A stretch of DNA of 26,351 nt from an uncultured Coriobacteriaceae bacterium. Its GTDB lineage: Bacteria > Actinomycetota > Coriobacteriia > Coriobacteriales > Eggerthellaceae. The stretch spans positions 1 through 26,351 of the forward strand of contig UQDJ01000022.1 in the NCBI GenBank assembly GCA_900539675.1, given 5' to 3'. Below are positions 1-6,564 of the stretch, piece by piece. Numbering within the stretch: position 1 is the first letter of the stretch; each line of letters starts with the position of its first letter. The notes beneath the pieces were generated by a model that was given only the letters and a program-made list of their open reading frames with translations, was not told the origin of the DNA and did not search any database. The position numbers and the translations under genes are program-made.

Positions 1-315
1 CAGGTACTCTGCAAGCCCGGTTCTGTAACCCCGCATTCTGAATTCCTCGGCCAGGTATATGTTCTGACCAAGGAAGAAGGCGGCCGTCACACCCCGTTCT
101 TCGATGGTTATCGTCCGCAGTTCTACTTCCGTACCACCGACATCACCGGTGTTGCACATCTGCCTGAAGGCGTAGAAATGGTTATGCCTGGCGACAACGT
201 AGAACTCCGTGGTGAACTGATTCACCCCGTAGCTATGGAGGAAGGCCTCCGCTTCGCTATCCGCGAAGGTGGCCGCACCGTAGGCTCCGGTCGTGTTACC
301 AAGATCATCAAGTAA
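1..315 (+). CDS. tuf: Elongation factor Tu, C-terminal part (5' end outside window)
   Basis: The window opens in frame inside EF-Tu, the GTPase that delivers aminoacyl-tRNA to the ribosome. The 104 visible residues are most of domain 3, the beta barrel that contacts the tRNA T-arm. Recognisable stretches are KPGSVTPH near the start, HTPFFDGYRPQFYFRTTDITG in the middle and FAIREGGRTVGSGRV just before the stop; these are nearly invariant in bacterial EF-Tu. The GTP-binding domain lies off the left edge. The reading frame is intact to a TAA stop and is followed within 30 bases by a terminator. That separates tuf from the rpmG-tRNA-secE-nusG group downstream, an order common in Gram-positive genomes. 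Confidence 0.98.
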   Translation, partial: QVLCKPGSVTPHSEFLGQVYVLTKEEGGRHTPFFDGYRPQFYFRTTDITGVAHLPEGVEMVMPGDNVELRGELIHPVAMEEGLRFAIREGGRTVGSGRVTKIIK

Positions 316-344
316 CAACGACTTATAGTCGATTCTATGAATTC

Positions 345-378
345 GAGAAGGGCCCGCTTCGGCGGGCTCTCTCTTGAT
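345..378 (+). terminator. Intrinsic terminator after tuf
   Basis: A GC-rich hairpin has arms GCCCGC (352-357) and GCGGGC (362-367), a TTCG tetraloop and weaker flanking pairs. It is followed by a pyrimidine-rich but not pure T tract (CTCTCTCTT). It lies 30-60 bases after the tuf stop, where a transcript end is expected. The imperfect T tract suggests partial read-through into rpmG is possible. Confidence 0.75.
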
Positions 379-425
379 TGATCATGATGCAATGGCAAGA
401 ATGCTTACGAACTTAAGGAGTATAG

Positions 426-575
426 ATGCGCACTTTGGTCACCCTTGCATGCACTGAATGCAAGCGTCGAAACTATACGACCAAGAAGAACAAGCAGAAT
501 AACCCTGATCGTATCGAGTTTAAGAAGTATTGCAAATGGTGTGGTCATCATACCTTGCATAAGGAAACTCGCTAA
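426..575 (+). CDS. rpmG: 50S ribosomal protein L33, zinc-binding form
   Basis: A 49-residue protein with the L33 pattern: a basic strand-rich fold with the core NYTTKKNKQNNPDRIEFKKY. Four cysteines (9, 12, 36 and 39) in two CxxC pairs mark this as the zinc-ribbon (C+) paralogue, which is sensitive to zinc supply, rather than the cysteine-free form. AAGGAG at 415-420 is correctly spaced from the ATG. The gene lies between the tuf terminator and tRNA-Trp, the usual rpmG-(tRNA)-secE-nusG arrangement. No upstream Zur-type site was recognised, and whether the genome also has a C- paralogue cannot be told from here. Confidence 0.96.
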   Translation: MRTLVTLACTECKRRNYTTKKNKQNNPDRIEFKKYCKWCGHHTLHKETR

Positions 576-590
576 TAGAGGGAACAAAAT

Positions 591-667
591 AGGCCAGTAG
601 CTCCAATTGGTAGAGCGGCGGTCTCCAAAACCGCATGTTGGGGGTTCGAGTCCCTCCTGGCCTGCCA
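591..667 (+). tRNA. tRNA-Trp (anticodon CCA)
   Basis: A complete cloverleaf can be drawn. The acceptor arms are AGGCCAG (591-597) and CTGGCCT (657-663), the discriminator is G664, and the CCA end is encoded in the genome (665-667). The anticodon stem GCGGT/ACCGC (618-622, 630-634) encloses the loop CTCCAAA, giving anticodon CCA at 625-627. The T arm has the TTCGAGT loop. tRNA-Trp between rpmG and secE is a common Gram-positive arrangement, so the tRNA is probably cotranscribed and cut out. Confidence 0.97.
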
Positions 668-739
668 GCTTGTTAATGAGCAGCTCTTAAGCTGCTTATT
701 TGGCGTATAGGTAGAAAATTTTCCAGAGCAGGAAGTTGT

Positions 740-1147
740 ATGGCAAAGAAGTCTAAAACACAGAGGGCGAAGGCATCTGCTAATCGCGCGGCTAAGAAAG
801 AGCGCGCAAAGCAGGCAGAGGCAACCCCGGTTGTAGTGGAGGAGGAAGCTCCCAAGAAGCGCTTTAGCTTCAAGAAGTCTTCTCCCGCTAAAACGAACAC
901 CGAAAAAACTTCTCAGCCGGCTCCCAAGCCCAAGAAGGCAGAGGAGAAGCCAAAGAAGAAGCGCTTTGCATTCTTCCGCGAAGTCCGCTCTGAGATGCGC
1001 CGTGTAACGTGGCCTACCAAGCAAGAAGTGCTTCAGTGGACTGGCGTTGTAATTGTGGCGTTGTTGTTCTTCGGTGTATTTGTTGTCGTTTTGGATGACT
1101 GGGTAGTCACCCCGATTCTCTTCGCTATTTCAGGTTTGGGGGCATAA
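740..1147 (+). CDS. secE: Preprotein translocase subunit SecE with long basic N-terminal extension
   Basis: SecE is the small clamp subunit of the SecYEG protein-export channel. The SecE domain is confined to about residues 76-135: the amphipathic FFREVRSEMRRVTWPTKQEV with the hallmark WPT (91-93), then one membrane helix at about 101-120. Residues 1-75 form a Lys/Ala/Pro-rich, low-complexity, probably disordered extension, so the protein is about twice the length of a minimal Gram-positive SecE. It lies just upstream of nusG with 3 bases between stop and start, so the two are cotranscribed. Family and context leave little doubt; the role of the extension is unknown. Confidence 0.96.
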   Translation: MAKKSKTQRAKASANRAAKKERAKQAEATPVVVEEEAPKKRFSFKKSSPAKTNTEKTSQPAPKPKKAEEKPKKKRFAFFREVRSEMRRVTWPTKQEVLQWTGVVIVALLFFGVFVVVLDDWVVTPILFAISGLGA

Positions 1148-1150
1148 TCC

Positions 1151-1681
1151 ATGACGAAGAAATGGTACGTTCTTCACACGTATTCTGGTTACGAGAATAA
1201 AGTGAAAAAGAATCTCGAGACGCGTATTGAAACGATGGGACTCGAGAACAACGTGTTCGCTATTGAGATTCCAACCGAAACGGTTACGGAAATCAAAGAG
1301 GGCGGACGTCGTGTTGAAAGCGACAAGAAAGTATTTCCTGGATATGTTCTTGTTCGCATGGAACTCGACGATCGCAGCTGGGCTGCGGTTCGCAACACGC
1401 CGGGTGTTACCGGTTTCGTAGGCAGTCAGGGCAATCCTGCTCCGCTGACCCGCGAAGAATATAACAAGATCATGAAGCGCACGTCTCGAGAGGCCCCCAA
1501 GAAGACCTCCACGAGCCTGGAAGTGGGTCAGAGCGTAAAAGTTGTATCTGGTCCTCTCGCCGAATTCGATGGCGTGGTTTCAGAAGTTTCCCCTGAAGCA
1601 GGCAAGGTGAAAGTTATGGTTTCCATCTTTGGACGCGAAACCCCCGTTGAACTTTCCTTTGATCAGGTGGCAAACATTTAG
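1151..1681 (+). CDS. nusG: Transcription termination/antitermination factor NusG
   Basis: NusG binds RNA polymerase through its NGN domain and couples it to ribosomes, Rho or antitermination complexes through its KOW domain. The NGN domain occupies roughly residues 3-115: KWYVLHTYSGYE at the N-terminus, FPGYVLV at 62-68 and the hallmark RNTPGVTGFVG at 81-91. The KOW domain follows at about 125-152 (VGQSVKVVSGPLAEFDGVV). The length of 176 residues is normal, with none of the insertions seen in some actinobacterial NusG proteins. It starts 3 bases after secE; a ribosome site would overlap the secE end, which points to coupled translation. Confidence 0.98.
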   Translation: MTKKWYVLHTYSGYENKVKKNLETRIETMGLENNVFAIEIPTETVTEIKEGGRRVESDKKVFPGYVLVRMELDDRSWAAVRNTPGVTGFVGSQGNPAPLTREEYNKIMKRTSREAPKKTSTSLEVGQSVKVVSGPLAEFDGVVSEVSPEAGKVKVMVSIFGRETPVELSFDQVANI

Positions 1682-1790
1682 GTTTGAGAACAATGCATCT
1701 AGCGTGCCTGTATGTGGACAGGGCTTCTCACGTAGGTGCTTGTCATATAACGGTTAAGCAATTTTATTTCAGTCGAAAGGAACCTCTGAA

Positions 1791-2294
1791 ATGGCTGATA
1801 AGAACGTTACAGGTTTCGTAAAGCTCCAGATTCCTGCTGGCGCTGCAAATCCTGCTCCTCCGGTAGGTCCTGCTCTGGGTGCTCAGGGCGTAAACATTAT
1901 GCAGTTCTGCCAGGCTTTCAATGCTGCTACGCAGGATAAGGCTGGCACCATTATTCCAGTTGAGATCACGATTTACGAAGATAAAACCTTCACCTTCGTA
2001 TGCAAGACCCCGCCTGCAGCATTCCTGATCAAGGAAAAGCTGAACATCAAGAGCGGTTCTGGCATTCCTCAGTTGAAGAAGGTTGGTCAGCTGACCGAAG
2101 ATCAGCTTCGTGAGATCGCTGAGATCAAGATGCCCGACCTCAATGCCAATACCATTGAGGCTGCTATGGAAATTGTTGCAGGTACTGCTCGTTCCATGGG
2201 TGTTACGATTGAGGGCCGTGCTCCTAAGAAGGAATACAAGGTTACCCGTCGTTTGCAGGCTCTGCTTACTGGCGCAGATGTAGACGCACAGTAA
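1791..2294 (+). CDS. rplK: 50S ribosomal protein L11 with C-terminal extension
   Basis: L11 forms the GTPase-associated centre with 23S rRNA and L10. The N-terminal domain (about 1-70) carries the GFVKLQIPAGAANPAPPVGP region and the GVNIMQFCQAFN helix. The RNA-binding C-terminal domain ends near residue 142 with GTARSMGVTIEG, where most L11 proteins stop. A further 25 residues, basic then acidic (RAPKKEYKVTRRLQALLTG...), follow in frame and form an unusual tail. AAGGAACC lies upstream of the ATG. The 109-base gap after nusG holds a small hairpin (CCTGT 1707-1711 / ACAGG 1718-1722). In other bacteria L1 represses this operon through the leader; no clear L1 site was identified here. Confidence 0.97.
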   Translation: MADKNVTGFVKLQIPAGAANPAPPVGPALGAQGVNIMQFCQAFNAATQDKAGTIIPVEITIYEDKTFTFVCKTPPAAFLIKEKLNIKSGSGIPQLKKVGQLTEDQLREIAEIKMPDLNANTIEAAMEIVAGTARSMGVTIEGRAPKKEYKVTRRLQALLTGADVDAQ

Positions 2295-2320
2295 TAGCAA
2301 GAAATTTTACTGAGATAAAG

Positions 2321-2344
2321 TGCCGTCTTGTATATAAGACGGCA
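2321..2344 (+). other. Intercistronic hairpin between rplK and rplA
   Basis: A perfect 9-bp inverted repeat (TGCCGTCTT / AAGACGGCA) with a 6-base AT-rich loop lies 27 bases after rplK and 50 bases before rplA. No T run follows, so it is unlikely to be a terminator. It could stabilise the mRNA, be an RNase III site, or belong to an autoregulatory site for L1; the sequence does not decide between these. Confidence 0.6.
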
Positions 2345-2393
2345 GAGAAGTGGAAGAGTGAAAGCTCGCCAAAACCACGAAAGGATTAGTTAG

Positions 2394-3095
2394 ATGGCTA
2401 AGAAGTACAACGAGGCAGTAGCAAAGGTTGACAAGACCAAGCTCTACGCTCCTTTGGCAGCTCTGTCTTTGGTTAAAGAAATTGCTCCTGCTAAGTTTGA
2501 TGAAACCGTAGAAGCACACTTCCGCCTGGGTCTGGATACCCGTCAGGCTGATCAGCAGCTCCGTGGCACCGTAAGCTTGCCTAATGGCTCTGGTAAGACC
2601 GTTCGCGTTGCAGTATTCGCTGAAGGCGACGCTGCTCGTGCCGCCGAAGAAGCCGGCGCAGATATCGTAGGTTCTGACGATTTGGTTAAGGAAATCCAGG
2701 CTGGCAACATCGATTTCGATGCAACGGTTGCAACTCCCGATCAGATGGCTAAGGTTGGTCGTTTGGGTAAGGTTTTGGGCCCTCGTGGTTTGATGCCTAA
2801 CCCGAAGTTGGGTACTGTAACTCCTGATGTTGCTAAGGCAATTAAGGAACTTAAGGGTGGCCGCGTGGAATATCGTGCTGACCGCTACGGTATTGCTCAC
2901 GTAATCCTGGGTAAGTGCTCCTTTACCGCTGAACAGCTCGCTGAAAACTATGGTGCTGTTTACGATGAGATTCTTCGTATGAAGCCTGCTGCAGCTAAGG
3001 GTAAATACGTTAAGTCCATCACGGTAACCTCCACAATGGGCCCAGGCGTTAAGGTTGACTCCAGCGTAAATCGTGAGTACACCAAGGCTGAATAA
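2394..3095 (+). CDS. rplA: 50S ribosomal protein L1
   Basis: L1 forms the mobile stalk that helps deacylated tRNA leave the E site, and in many bacteria it represses its own rplK-rplA mRNA. The 233 residues match the usual length. The conserved RNA-binding segment GPRGLMPNPKLGTVT lies at 129-143. The N-terminal KYNEAVAKVDKTKLY and the C-terminal KSITVTSTMGPGVKVD are also typical. A ribosome site (GAAAGGATTAG) precedes the ATG. A strong terminator follows 28 bases after the stop, so the operon ends here instead of continuing to rplJ-rplL as it does in many bacteria. Confidence 0.98.
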   Translation: MAKKYNEAVAKVDKTKLYAPLAALSLVKEIAPAKFDETVEAHFRLGLDTRQADQQLRGTVSLPNGSGKTVRVAVFAEGDAARAAEEAGADIVGSDDLVKEIQAGNIDFDATVATPDQMAKVGRLGKVLGPRGLMPNPKLGTVTPDVAKAIKELKGGRVEYRADRYGIAHVILGKCSFTAEQLAENYGAVYDEILRMKPAAAKGKYVKSITVTSTMGPGVKVDSSVNREYTKAE

Positions 3096-3122
3096 AATAA
3101 TTGCTCAACCGTTTTGACTTTG

Positions 3123-3150
3123 AAGAGCGTCCTTCGGGGCGCTCTTTTTG
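3123..3150 (+). terminator. Strong intrinsic terminator after rplA
   Basis: AAGAGCG (3123-3129) pairs with CGCTCTT (3140-3146), extended by TCC/GGG around a TTCG tetraloop to give a 10-bp stem ending in TTTTT (3145-3149). This is a textbook terminator and closes the secE-nusG-rplK-rplA unit. Confidence 0.93.
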
Positions 3151-3507
3151 TATTTTGAGTCTAGAAGCTTACAGCTTATAAACGAAACCAATGTAATTAC
3201 CCATATCCTATAAAACATGAGTATACAAAGCGCTGAACTGGCGTTAAAGTACAGGTATGCGGAGCTGGAGGGGCTTCGGATGGGGAAGTATTATCAACTC
3301 AGCGTAACAGTTAACGCGTTATACTCTATTTGTTATATAAGTATGCTCATACAATATAAATAACTAATAGAACAAGCGTTAATATACGAATTGTTGATAG
3401 GTCATCGGATTTTTGAAAAGGTTCTTTCTGAAGTTGATTGATGATTCTTTTTATCCGAAGACTGGTTCGCAGAGTATTACTGCACCTATCCAAACAGGGG
3501 AGGAAGT
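3151..3507. other. AT-rich intergenic region upstream of aroD
   Basis: About 357 bases hold no recognisable gene and are clearly more AT-rich than the flanks. Visible elements are a 10-bp palindrome TAACGCGTTA (3312-3321) and three copies of GCGTTA (3241, 3316, 3376), which could be regulator sites for the aro genes. A 48-codon open frame is listed separately. No convincing paired -35/-10 boxes were found. The region just before aroD contains GGGGAGGAAGT, its ribosome site. Confidence 0.6.
3217..3363 (+). CDS. Possible small ORF, 48 residues, unknown
   Basis: An ATG-to-TAA frame of 49 codons in the AT-rich gap. Its first half is charged (SAELALKYRYAELEGLRMGK) and its second half is hydrophobic/aromatic (VNALYSICYISMLIQYK), which could form one short helix. 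No Shine-Dalgarno sequence precedes the ATG, and no family is recognised. It may be chance, or the decayed end of a former gene. Its local GC rises over the first half, the only hint of coding character. Confidence 0.15.
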   Translation: MSIQSAELALKYRYAELEGLRMGKYYQLSVTVNALYSICYISMLIQYK

Positions 3508-4278
3508 ATGACTGAACCACTAGATATTAAAGGCGTAAAAATTGGATCCGGACGTCCTAAGACGATTATTTCAATTATGGATCCTGAGACTGAGGGTTGC
3601 TTAGAAACCATCAAAAAGGGCATCGAAGCTGGAGTTAATTGCTTCGAGTGGCGTGGCGATTTTGCAAAGAATGTTCATGATCCTAAGAAGATGGCTGAAC
3701 AGTCCATTGAGCTGGGCAAGGCATTACCAAACAATCCGTATTTGTTCACATTCCGTTCCACCAGCCAGGGTGGGCAGCTTACGATTCCAGTCGATGAATA
3801 TGTTGCGCTAAACAAAGCAATTATTGAAGCTGGAGCAATTGATTTGGTTGACATCGAAACTTGGATTGGCGATGAAGCCGTCCTTGAATTGGTCGAATGT
3901 GCTCAGGCTCATGGTGTAAAAACCGTTATTTCTTATCATAACTTTGCTGGCACACCTTCCACTGAGTGGATGGTAAACCTTCTTACTCACATGGTAGATC
4001 TTGGTGCCGACATTCCCAAGATTGCAACCATGGCTCATACCGGTAAGGACGCCTTGGCACTGTTGGCCGCCACTAACGAAGTTGCTACGATCCATACCAC
4101 TAAGCCGCTGCTTACCATGGCTATGGGCAAGGAAGGCAGCATTACGCGTCTGTCTGGTGAATTGTTTGGCTCTTCTATTACGTTCTGCTCCTTGGCAAAG
4201 GCATCTGCGCCAGGCCAGGTAGATGTAAAGCAGGCTACTCAGATTATGGATGAGTTGCATCAGGTATATGGTGCATAA
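3508..4278 (+). CDS. aroD: Type I 3-dehydroquinate dehydratase
   Basis: This enzyme interconverts 3-dehydroquinate and 3-dehydroshikimate through a Schiff base on lysine. The 256-residue TIM barrel has all type I signatures: FEWRGD at 46-51 (substrate-binding Glu/Arg), FTFRSTSQGG at 80-89, the catalytic His144 in SYHNF and the Schiff-base Lys171 in PKIATMAHT. The C-terminal MAMGKEGSITRLSGELFGSSITF and SAPGQ motifs bind substrate. GGAGGAAGT gives a strong start. It lies directly upstream of a shikimate/quinate dehydrogenase and a LysR gene, with no other chorismate-pathway gene nearby. That pairing resembles E. coli aroD-ydiB and leaves open a role in quinate/shikimate use rather than biosynthesis. 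Confidence 0.96.
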   Translation: MTEPLDIKGVKIGSGRPKTIISIMDPETEGCLETIKKGIEAGVNCFEWRGDFAKNVHDPKKMAEQSIELGKALPNNPYLFTFRSTSQGGQLTIPVDEYVALNKAIIEAGAIDLVDIETWIGDEAVLELVECAQAHGVKTVISYHNFAGTPSTEWMVNLLTHMVDLGADIPKIATMAHTGKDALALLAATNEVATIHTTKPLLTMAMGKEGSITRLSGELFGSSITFCSLAKASAPGQVDVKQATQIMDELHQVYGA

Positions 4279-4345
4279 AGCGTTTGCTTGTTGTAATTGG
4301 TAATTGGTGTTTGTCGCTGCTTGAGCTATTCGGACTAGTTGCTTT

Positions 4346-4442
4346 CTGTCTCCAGTTAAAAGACAGGGTGGTGCCGAGAAACTTAAGCGGTGATGCCACT
4401 TACAAAGTTTTAGACACTTAACGTGAGAAAAGGGGAAATCAC
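4346..4442 (+). promoter_or_regulatory. Structured leader upstream of aroE (candidate cis-regulatory RNA)
   Basis: The 164-base aroD-aroE gap holds several nested helices. CTGTCT/AGACAG (4346-4351, 4361-4366) is followed at once by GGGTGGTGCCG (4366-4376). GTGG at 4368-4371 can pair with CCAC at 4396-4399, while TAAG/CTTA (4384-4387, 4399-4402) forms an alternative hairpin sharing the same bases. The ribosome site AAGGGGAAA sits in a loop closed by GTGA/TCAC (4423-4426, 4439-4442). Mutually exclusive helices before a ribosome site suggest translational control. The GGGTGGTGCC string resembles a T-box but lacks the rest of one. The helices are seen; the function is inferred. Confidence 0.35.
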
Positions 4443-5327
4443 ATGTCTAAGAAAACGGAAATTTCAGGTCATACCCATTTGATTAGCTTGATCGCAAAGC
4501 CAATTCGTCACTCTTTGTCTCCGGCTACTCATAACCTTTCTTTTGAAAAGTTGGGTGTTGACTCGGTATATCTGGTATTCGATGTTGACCAGAAGCCGCT
4601 GCCAATCATCATTGCAGCTATGAAGGAGCTGGACGGCTGGGACGGTTCTAACGTCTCTATGCCTAACAAGCAGGCTATCATTCCTTTGCTGGACAGCCTG
4701 TCTGATGCAGCTGAGCTTATGGGCGCAGTCAATGTTTTGAAGAAGGAAGAAAACGGCGCAATTACTGGTCATAATACCGATGGTGTTGGCATGATGCAGA
4801 ACTTGCGTAACCATGGCGTAGATCCTGCGGGTAAGGTATTTACCGTAGTTGGTCCTGGCGGTGCTGGCTCTGCAATTTTGGTACAGGCAGCACTTGATGG
4901 TGCTAAGAAGATTCACGTATTCGCACGTGAAGGCGGTCCTTCTTACAATCATTCTCTTGACCTGCTTCCTAGGGTCCATGAAAAGACCGGCTGCGAGCTG
5001 ATTTTGCATTGCTTTGAGAACAAAGAGGAAATGAAGGAAGCTATCGCCGAGTCCGATATTCTGGTTAATGCAACGCCAGTAGGCATGGGCGATGTTTCTG
5101 AGGAATCTTCTGTTCCTGCAGAACTGATTAAGGACGGCATGGTTGTAGCGGATGCAGTATATCATCCTCGCATGACCAAGATCCTGCGCGATGCAGAAGC
5201 TAAGGGCTGCAAGATTGTCGGCGGCATTGGCATGATGCTTGAGCAGGCTGCTGCTGGCGAAGAGATTTGGTATGGCGTAAAGATGCCTACTGAAGAAATC
5301 GCTAAGGAACTCTTCCCTGAGGAGTAA
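4443..5327 (+). CDS. aroE: Shikimate/quinate dehydrogenase (AroE superfamily, YdiB-like)
   Basis: A 294-residue NAD(P)-linked dehydrogenase acting on shikimate or quinate. The N-terminal substrate domain shows KPIRHSLSPATHN (19-31; Ser24 and Ser26 bind substrate), VSMPNK with catalytic Lys76, and GHNTDGVG with catalytic Asp113. The Rossmann half starts at VVGPGGAGSA (135-144). NATPVGM (209-215) and GGIGMMLEQAA (260-270) are also family marks. The VSMPNKQ motif and the C-terminal MTKILRDAEAKGCK and GMML...Q stretches recall E. coli YdiB, which uses both quinate and shikimate, more than classical AroE. This comparison is from memory. It is probably cotranscribed with aroD. Confidence 0.92.
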   Translation: MSKKTEISGHTHLISLIAKPIRHSLSPATHNLSFEKLGVDSVYLVFDVDQKPLPIIIAAMKELDGWDGSNVSMPNKQAIIPLLDSLSDAAELMGAVNVLKKEENGAITGHNTDGVGMMQNLRNHGVDPAGKVFTVVGPGGAGSAILVQAALDGAKKIHVFAREGGPSYNHSLDLLPRVHEKTGCELILHCFENKEEMKEAIAESDILVNATPVGMGDVSEESSVPAELIKDGMVVADAVYHPRMTKILRDAEAKGCKIVGGIGMMLEQAAAGEEIWYGVKMPTEEIAKELFPEE

Positions 5328-5340
5328 ATGTACTTTAAAT

Positions 5341-5384
5341 GCCCCGCGAAGAGTTTCTCTTTGCGGGGCTTAGGTTTGTTTTGG
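5341..5384 (+). terminator. Intrinsic terminator after aroE
   Basis: GCCCCGC (5341-5347) pairs with GCGGGGC (5363-5369), and an inner AAGAG/CTCTT helix (5349-5353, 5357-5361) extends the stem to 13 pairs around a TTT loop. The T-rich tail TTAGGTTTGTTTT follows. It separates aroDE from the LysR gene. Confidence 0.88.
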
Positions 5385-5424
5385 GGAAACAAACTATCGC
5401 ATTATTGATTGCACGAGGGGATGC

Positions 5425-6318
5425 GTGATAGGTATGGATTTTCATCAGTTGCTCTATTTCAAGGCAATTGCCGAATCGAAAACAATGAGCGATGCGGCTC
5501 ATAAACTACATATTTCGCAGCCGTCATTATCTCGTGCTCTTCGACAGATTGAAGAAGAAACCGGCGTGCAGTTGTTCGACCGTAAAGGTCGTTCTTTGGT
5601 TTTAAATGATGCCGGTAAAATTGCCTTGCGGTGTGCCAATACCGCATTAAATGCACTTGATCGCGTGTCGCTTGAAGTGGCGCTGTATCAACAGAAGAAA
5701 GAACATGTCGTAACGCTCTATGCGCCGGTTCCTATGGGCAACAATGAAACTATCCTTATGGAGTTTAAGAAGCTTCATCCCAGCGTATTGTTGCGTGTGA
5801 GTGATTCGAAGAAAACGAAGTACACTGAAGAAGTGCCGCATCTCATTTTCTTTGCATCACCCAATCATCACCAGGGTGCAGGGTATACCTTGTTGGGCCA
5901 GGAAGAAATAACTCTGGCGGTTCCTAAGAATTCACCCTATGCGGAAAAGGGTTCCATCACTCTTGCTGAAGTGGCAAAGGAGCCCTTTATTTTGAATCCG
6001 GTTGGTTCTTTGCGCAATATTGTCGATGGCATGTTTCAAGAGGTGGGTATACAGCCGCATCTCTACATGGAAAATCAGTCATACGTACAGATTATGGAGC
6101 TCGTTTCACGTGGCGTGGGAGTAACGCTTGCGCCGGCGGTAACGTGGTTTAACGATGCACAAACAGGTGTGGTGCCCCTGCGCTTGACCGATGTTCGTCG
6201 TACTCGCTATCTGTACCTGCGTGTGCCAGAAAATGCCAGCACCTCTCCCAAGGTGGATGCGTTAAAGGACTTCTTGGTGGAGTATTATGCCAAAGCTTGT
6301 GCGCCCTATGCAGGCTAA
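5425..6318 (+). CDS. LysR-family transcriptional regulator
   Basis: A 297-residue regulator. The winged helix-turn-helix lies at about residues 20-41 (MSDAAHKLHISQPSLSRALRQ), followed by the typical GVQLFDRKGRSLVLNDAG and a linker helix. The C-terminal half is a substrate-binding-like effector domain. Two starts are possible: GTG 5425 is 4 bases past GAGGGG (5415-5420), while ATG 5434 (MDFHQLLYF, the usual LysR beginning) is 13 bases away. The ribosome site favours 5425 and family alignment favours 5434. It lies downstream of aroDE on the same strand, an unusual place for a divergent-acting LysR protein, so whether it controls aroDE is inference. A terminator isolates it on each side. Confidence 0.93.
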   Translation: MIGMDFHQLLYFKAIAESKTMSDAAHKLHISQPSLSRALRQIEEETGVQLFDRKGRSLVLNDAGKIALRCANTALNALDRVSLEVALYQQKKEHVVTLYAPVPMGNNETILMEFKKLHPSVLLRVSDSKKTKYTEEVPHLIFFASPNHHQGAGYTLLGQEEITLAVPKNSPYAEKGSITLAEVAKEPFILNPVGSLRNIVDGMFQEVGIQPHLYMENQSYVQIMELVSRGVGVTLAPAVTWFNDAQTGVVPLRLTDVRRTRYLYLRVPENASTSPKVDALKDFLVEYYAKACAPYAG

Positions 6319-6349
6319 ATTTGCAGGCTAAATTACGGAGTAAAGGATG

Positions 6350-6382
6350 GACCGGAAGCATTGAGCTTTCGGTCTTTTTTTA
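6350..6382 (+). terminator. Intrinsic terminator after LysR gene
   Basis: GACCGGAAGC (6350-6359) pairs fully (one G-T) with GCTTTCGGTC (6365-6374) across an ATTGA loop. A run of seven Ts and TATTTT follows. It is a strong terminator. Confidence 0.94.
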
Positions 6383-6463
6383 TTTTCTTGACGTGCTGGG
6401 TATCCTGTGATCTGCGCGTTGTGCCAATCCGTTGAAGCTTTCGGGTCAGTTATGCGTTAAGCG

Positions 6464-6469
6464 TATAAT
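6464..6469 (+). promoter_or_regulatory. Consensus -10 box before the HEAT-like gene
   Basis: A perfect TATAAT lies about 95 bases upstream of the start at 6565. No good -35 lies at 16-18 bases; the best hexamer there is TCGGGT. It is the only candidate promoter between the preceding terminator and this gene. Confidence 0.45.
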
Positions 6470-6564
6470 AGAACTTGGAAAATTGTTCGCGCTTTTGGTT
6501 TGGTCGCATTTGAGACACGGACTGGATGCATTTTGTGGCGCAAAGCGCCGTTGGGAGAAATTAT

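Noticed and set aside
572..1024. 150-codon minus-strand frame over the tRNA and secE
   Set aside because: It contains the antisense of tRNA-Trp (the familiar spurious peptide with ARRDSNPQH) and the antisense of secE; both are explained by plus-strand features.
4361..4402. T-box riboswitch before aroE
   Set aside because: GGGTGGTGCC matches the core motif only in part (G instead of the conserved A in ACC). No stem I, specifier loop or complementary antiterminator strand could be drawn in the available 164 bases. Kept only as an unnamed structured leader.
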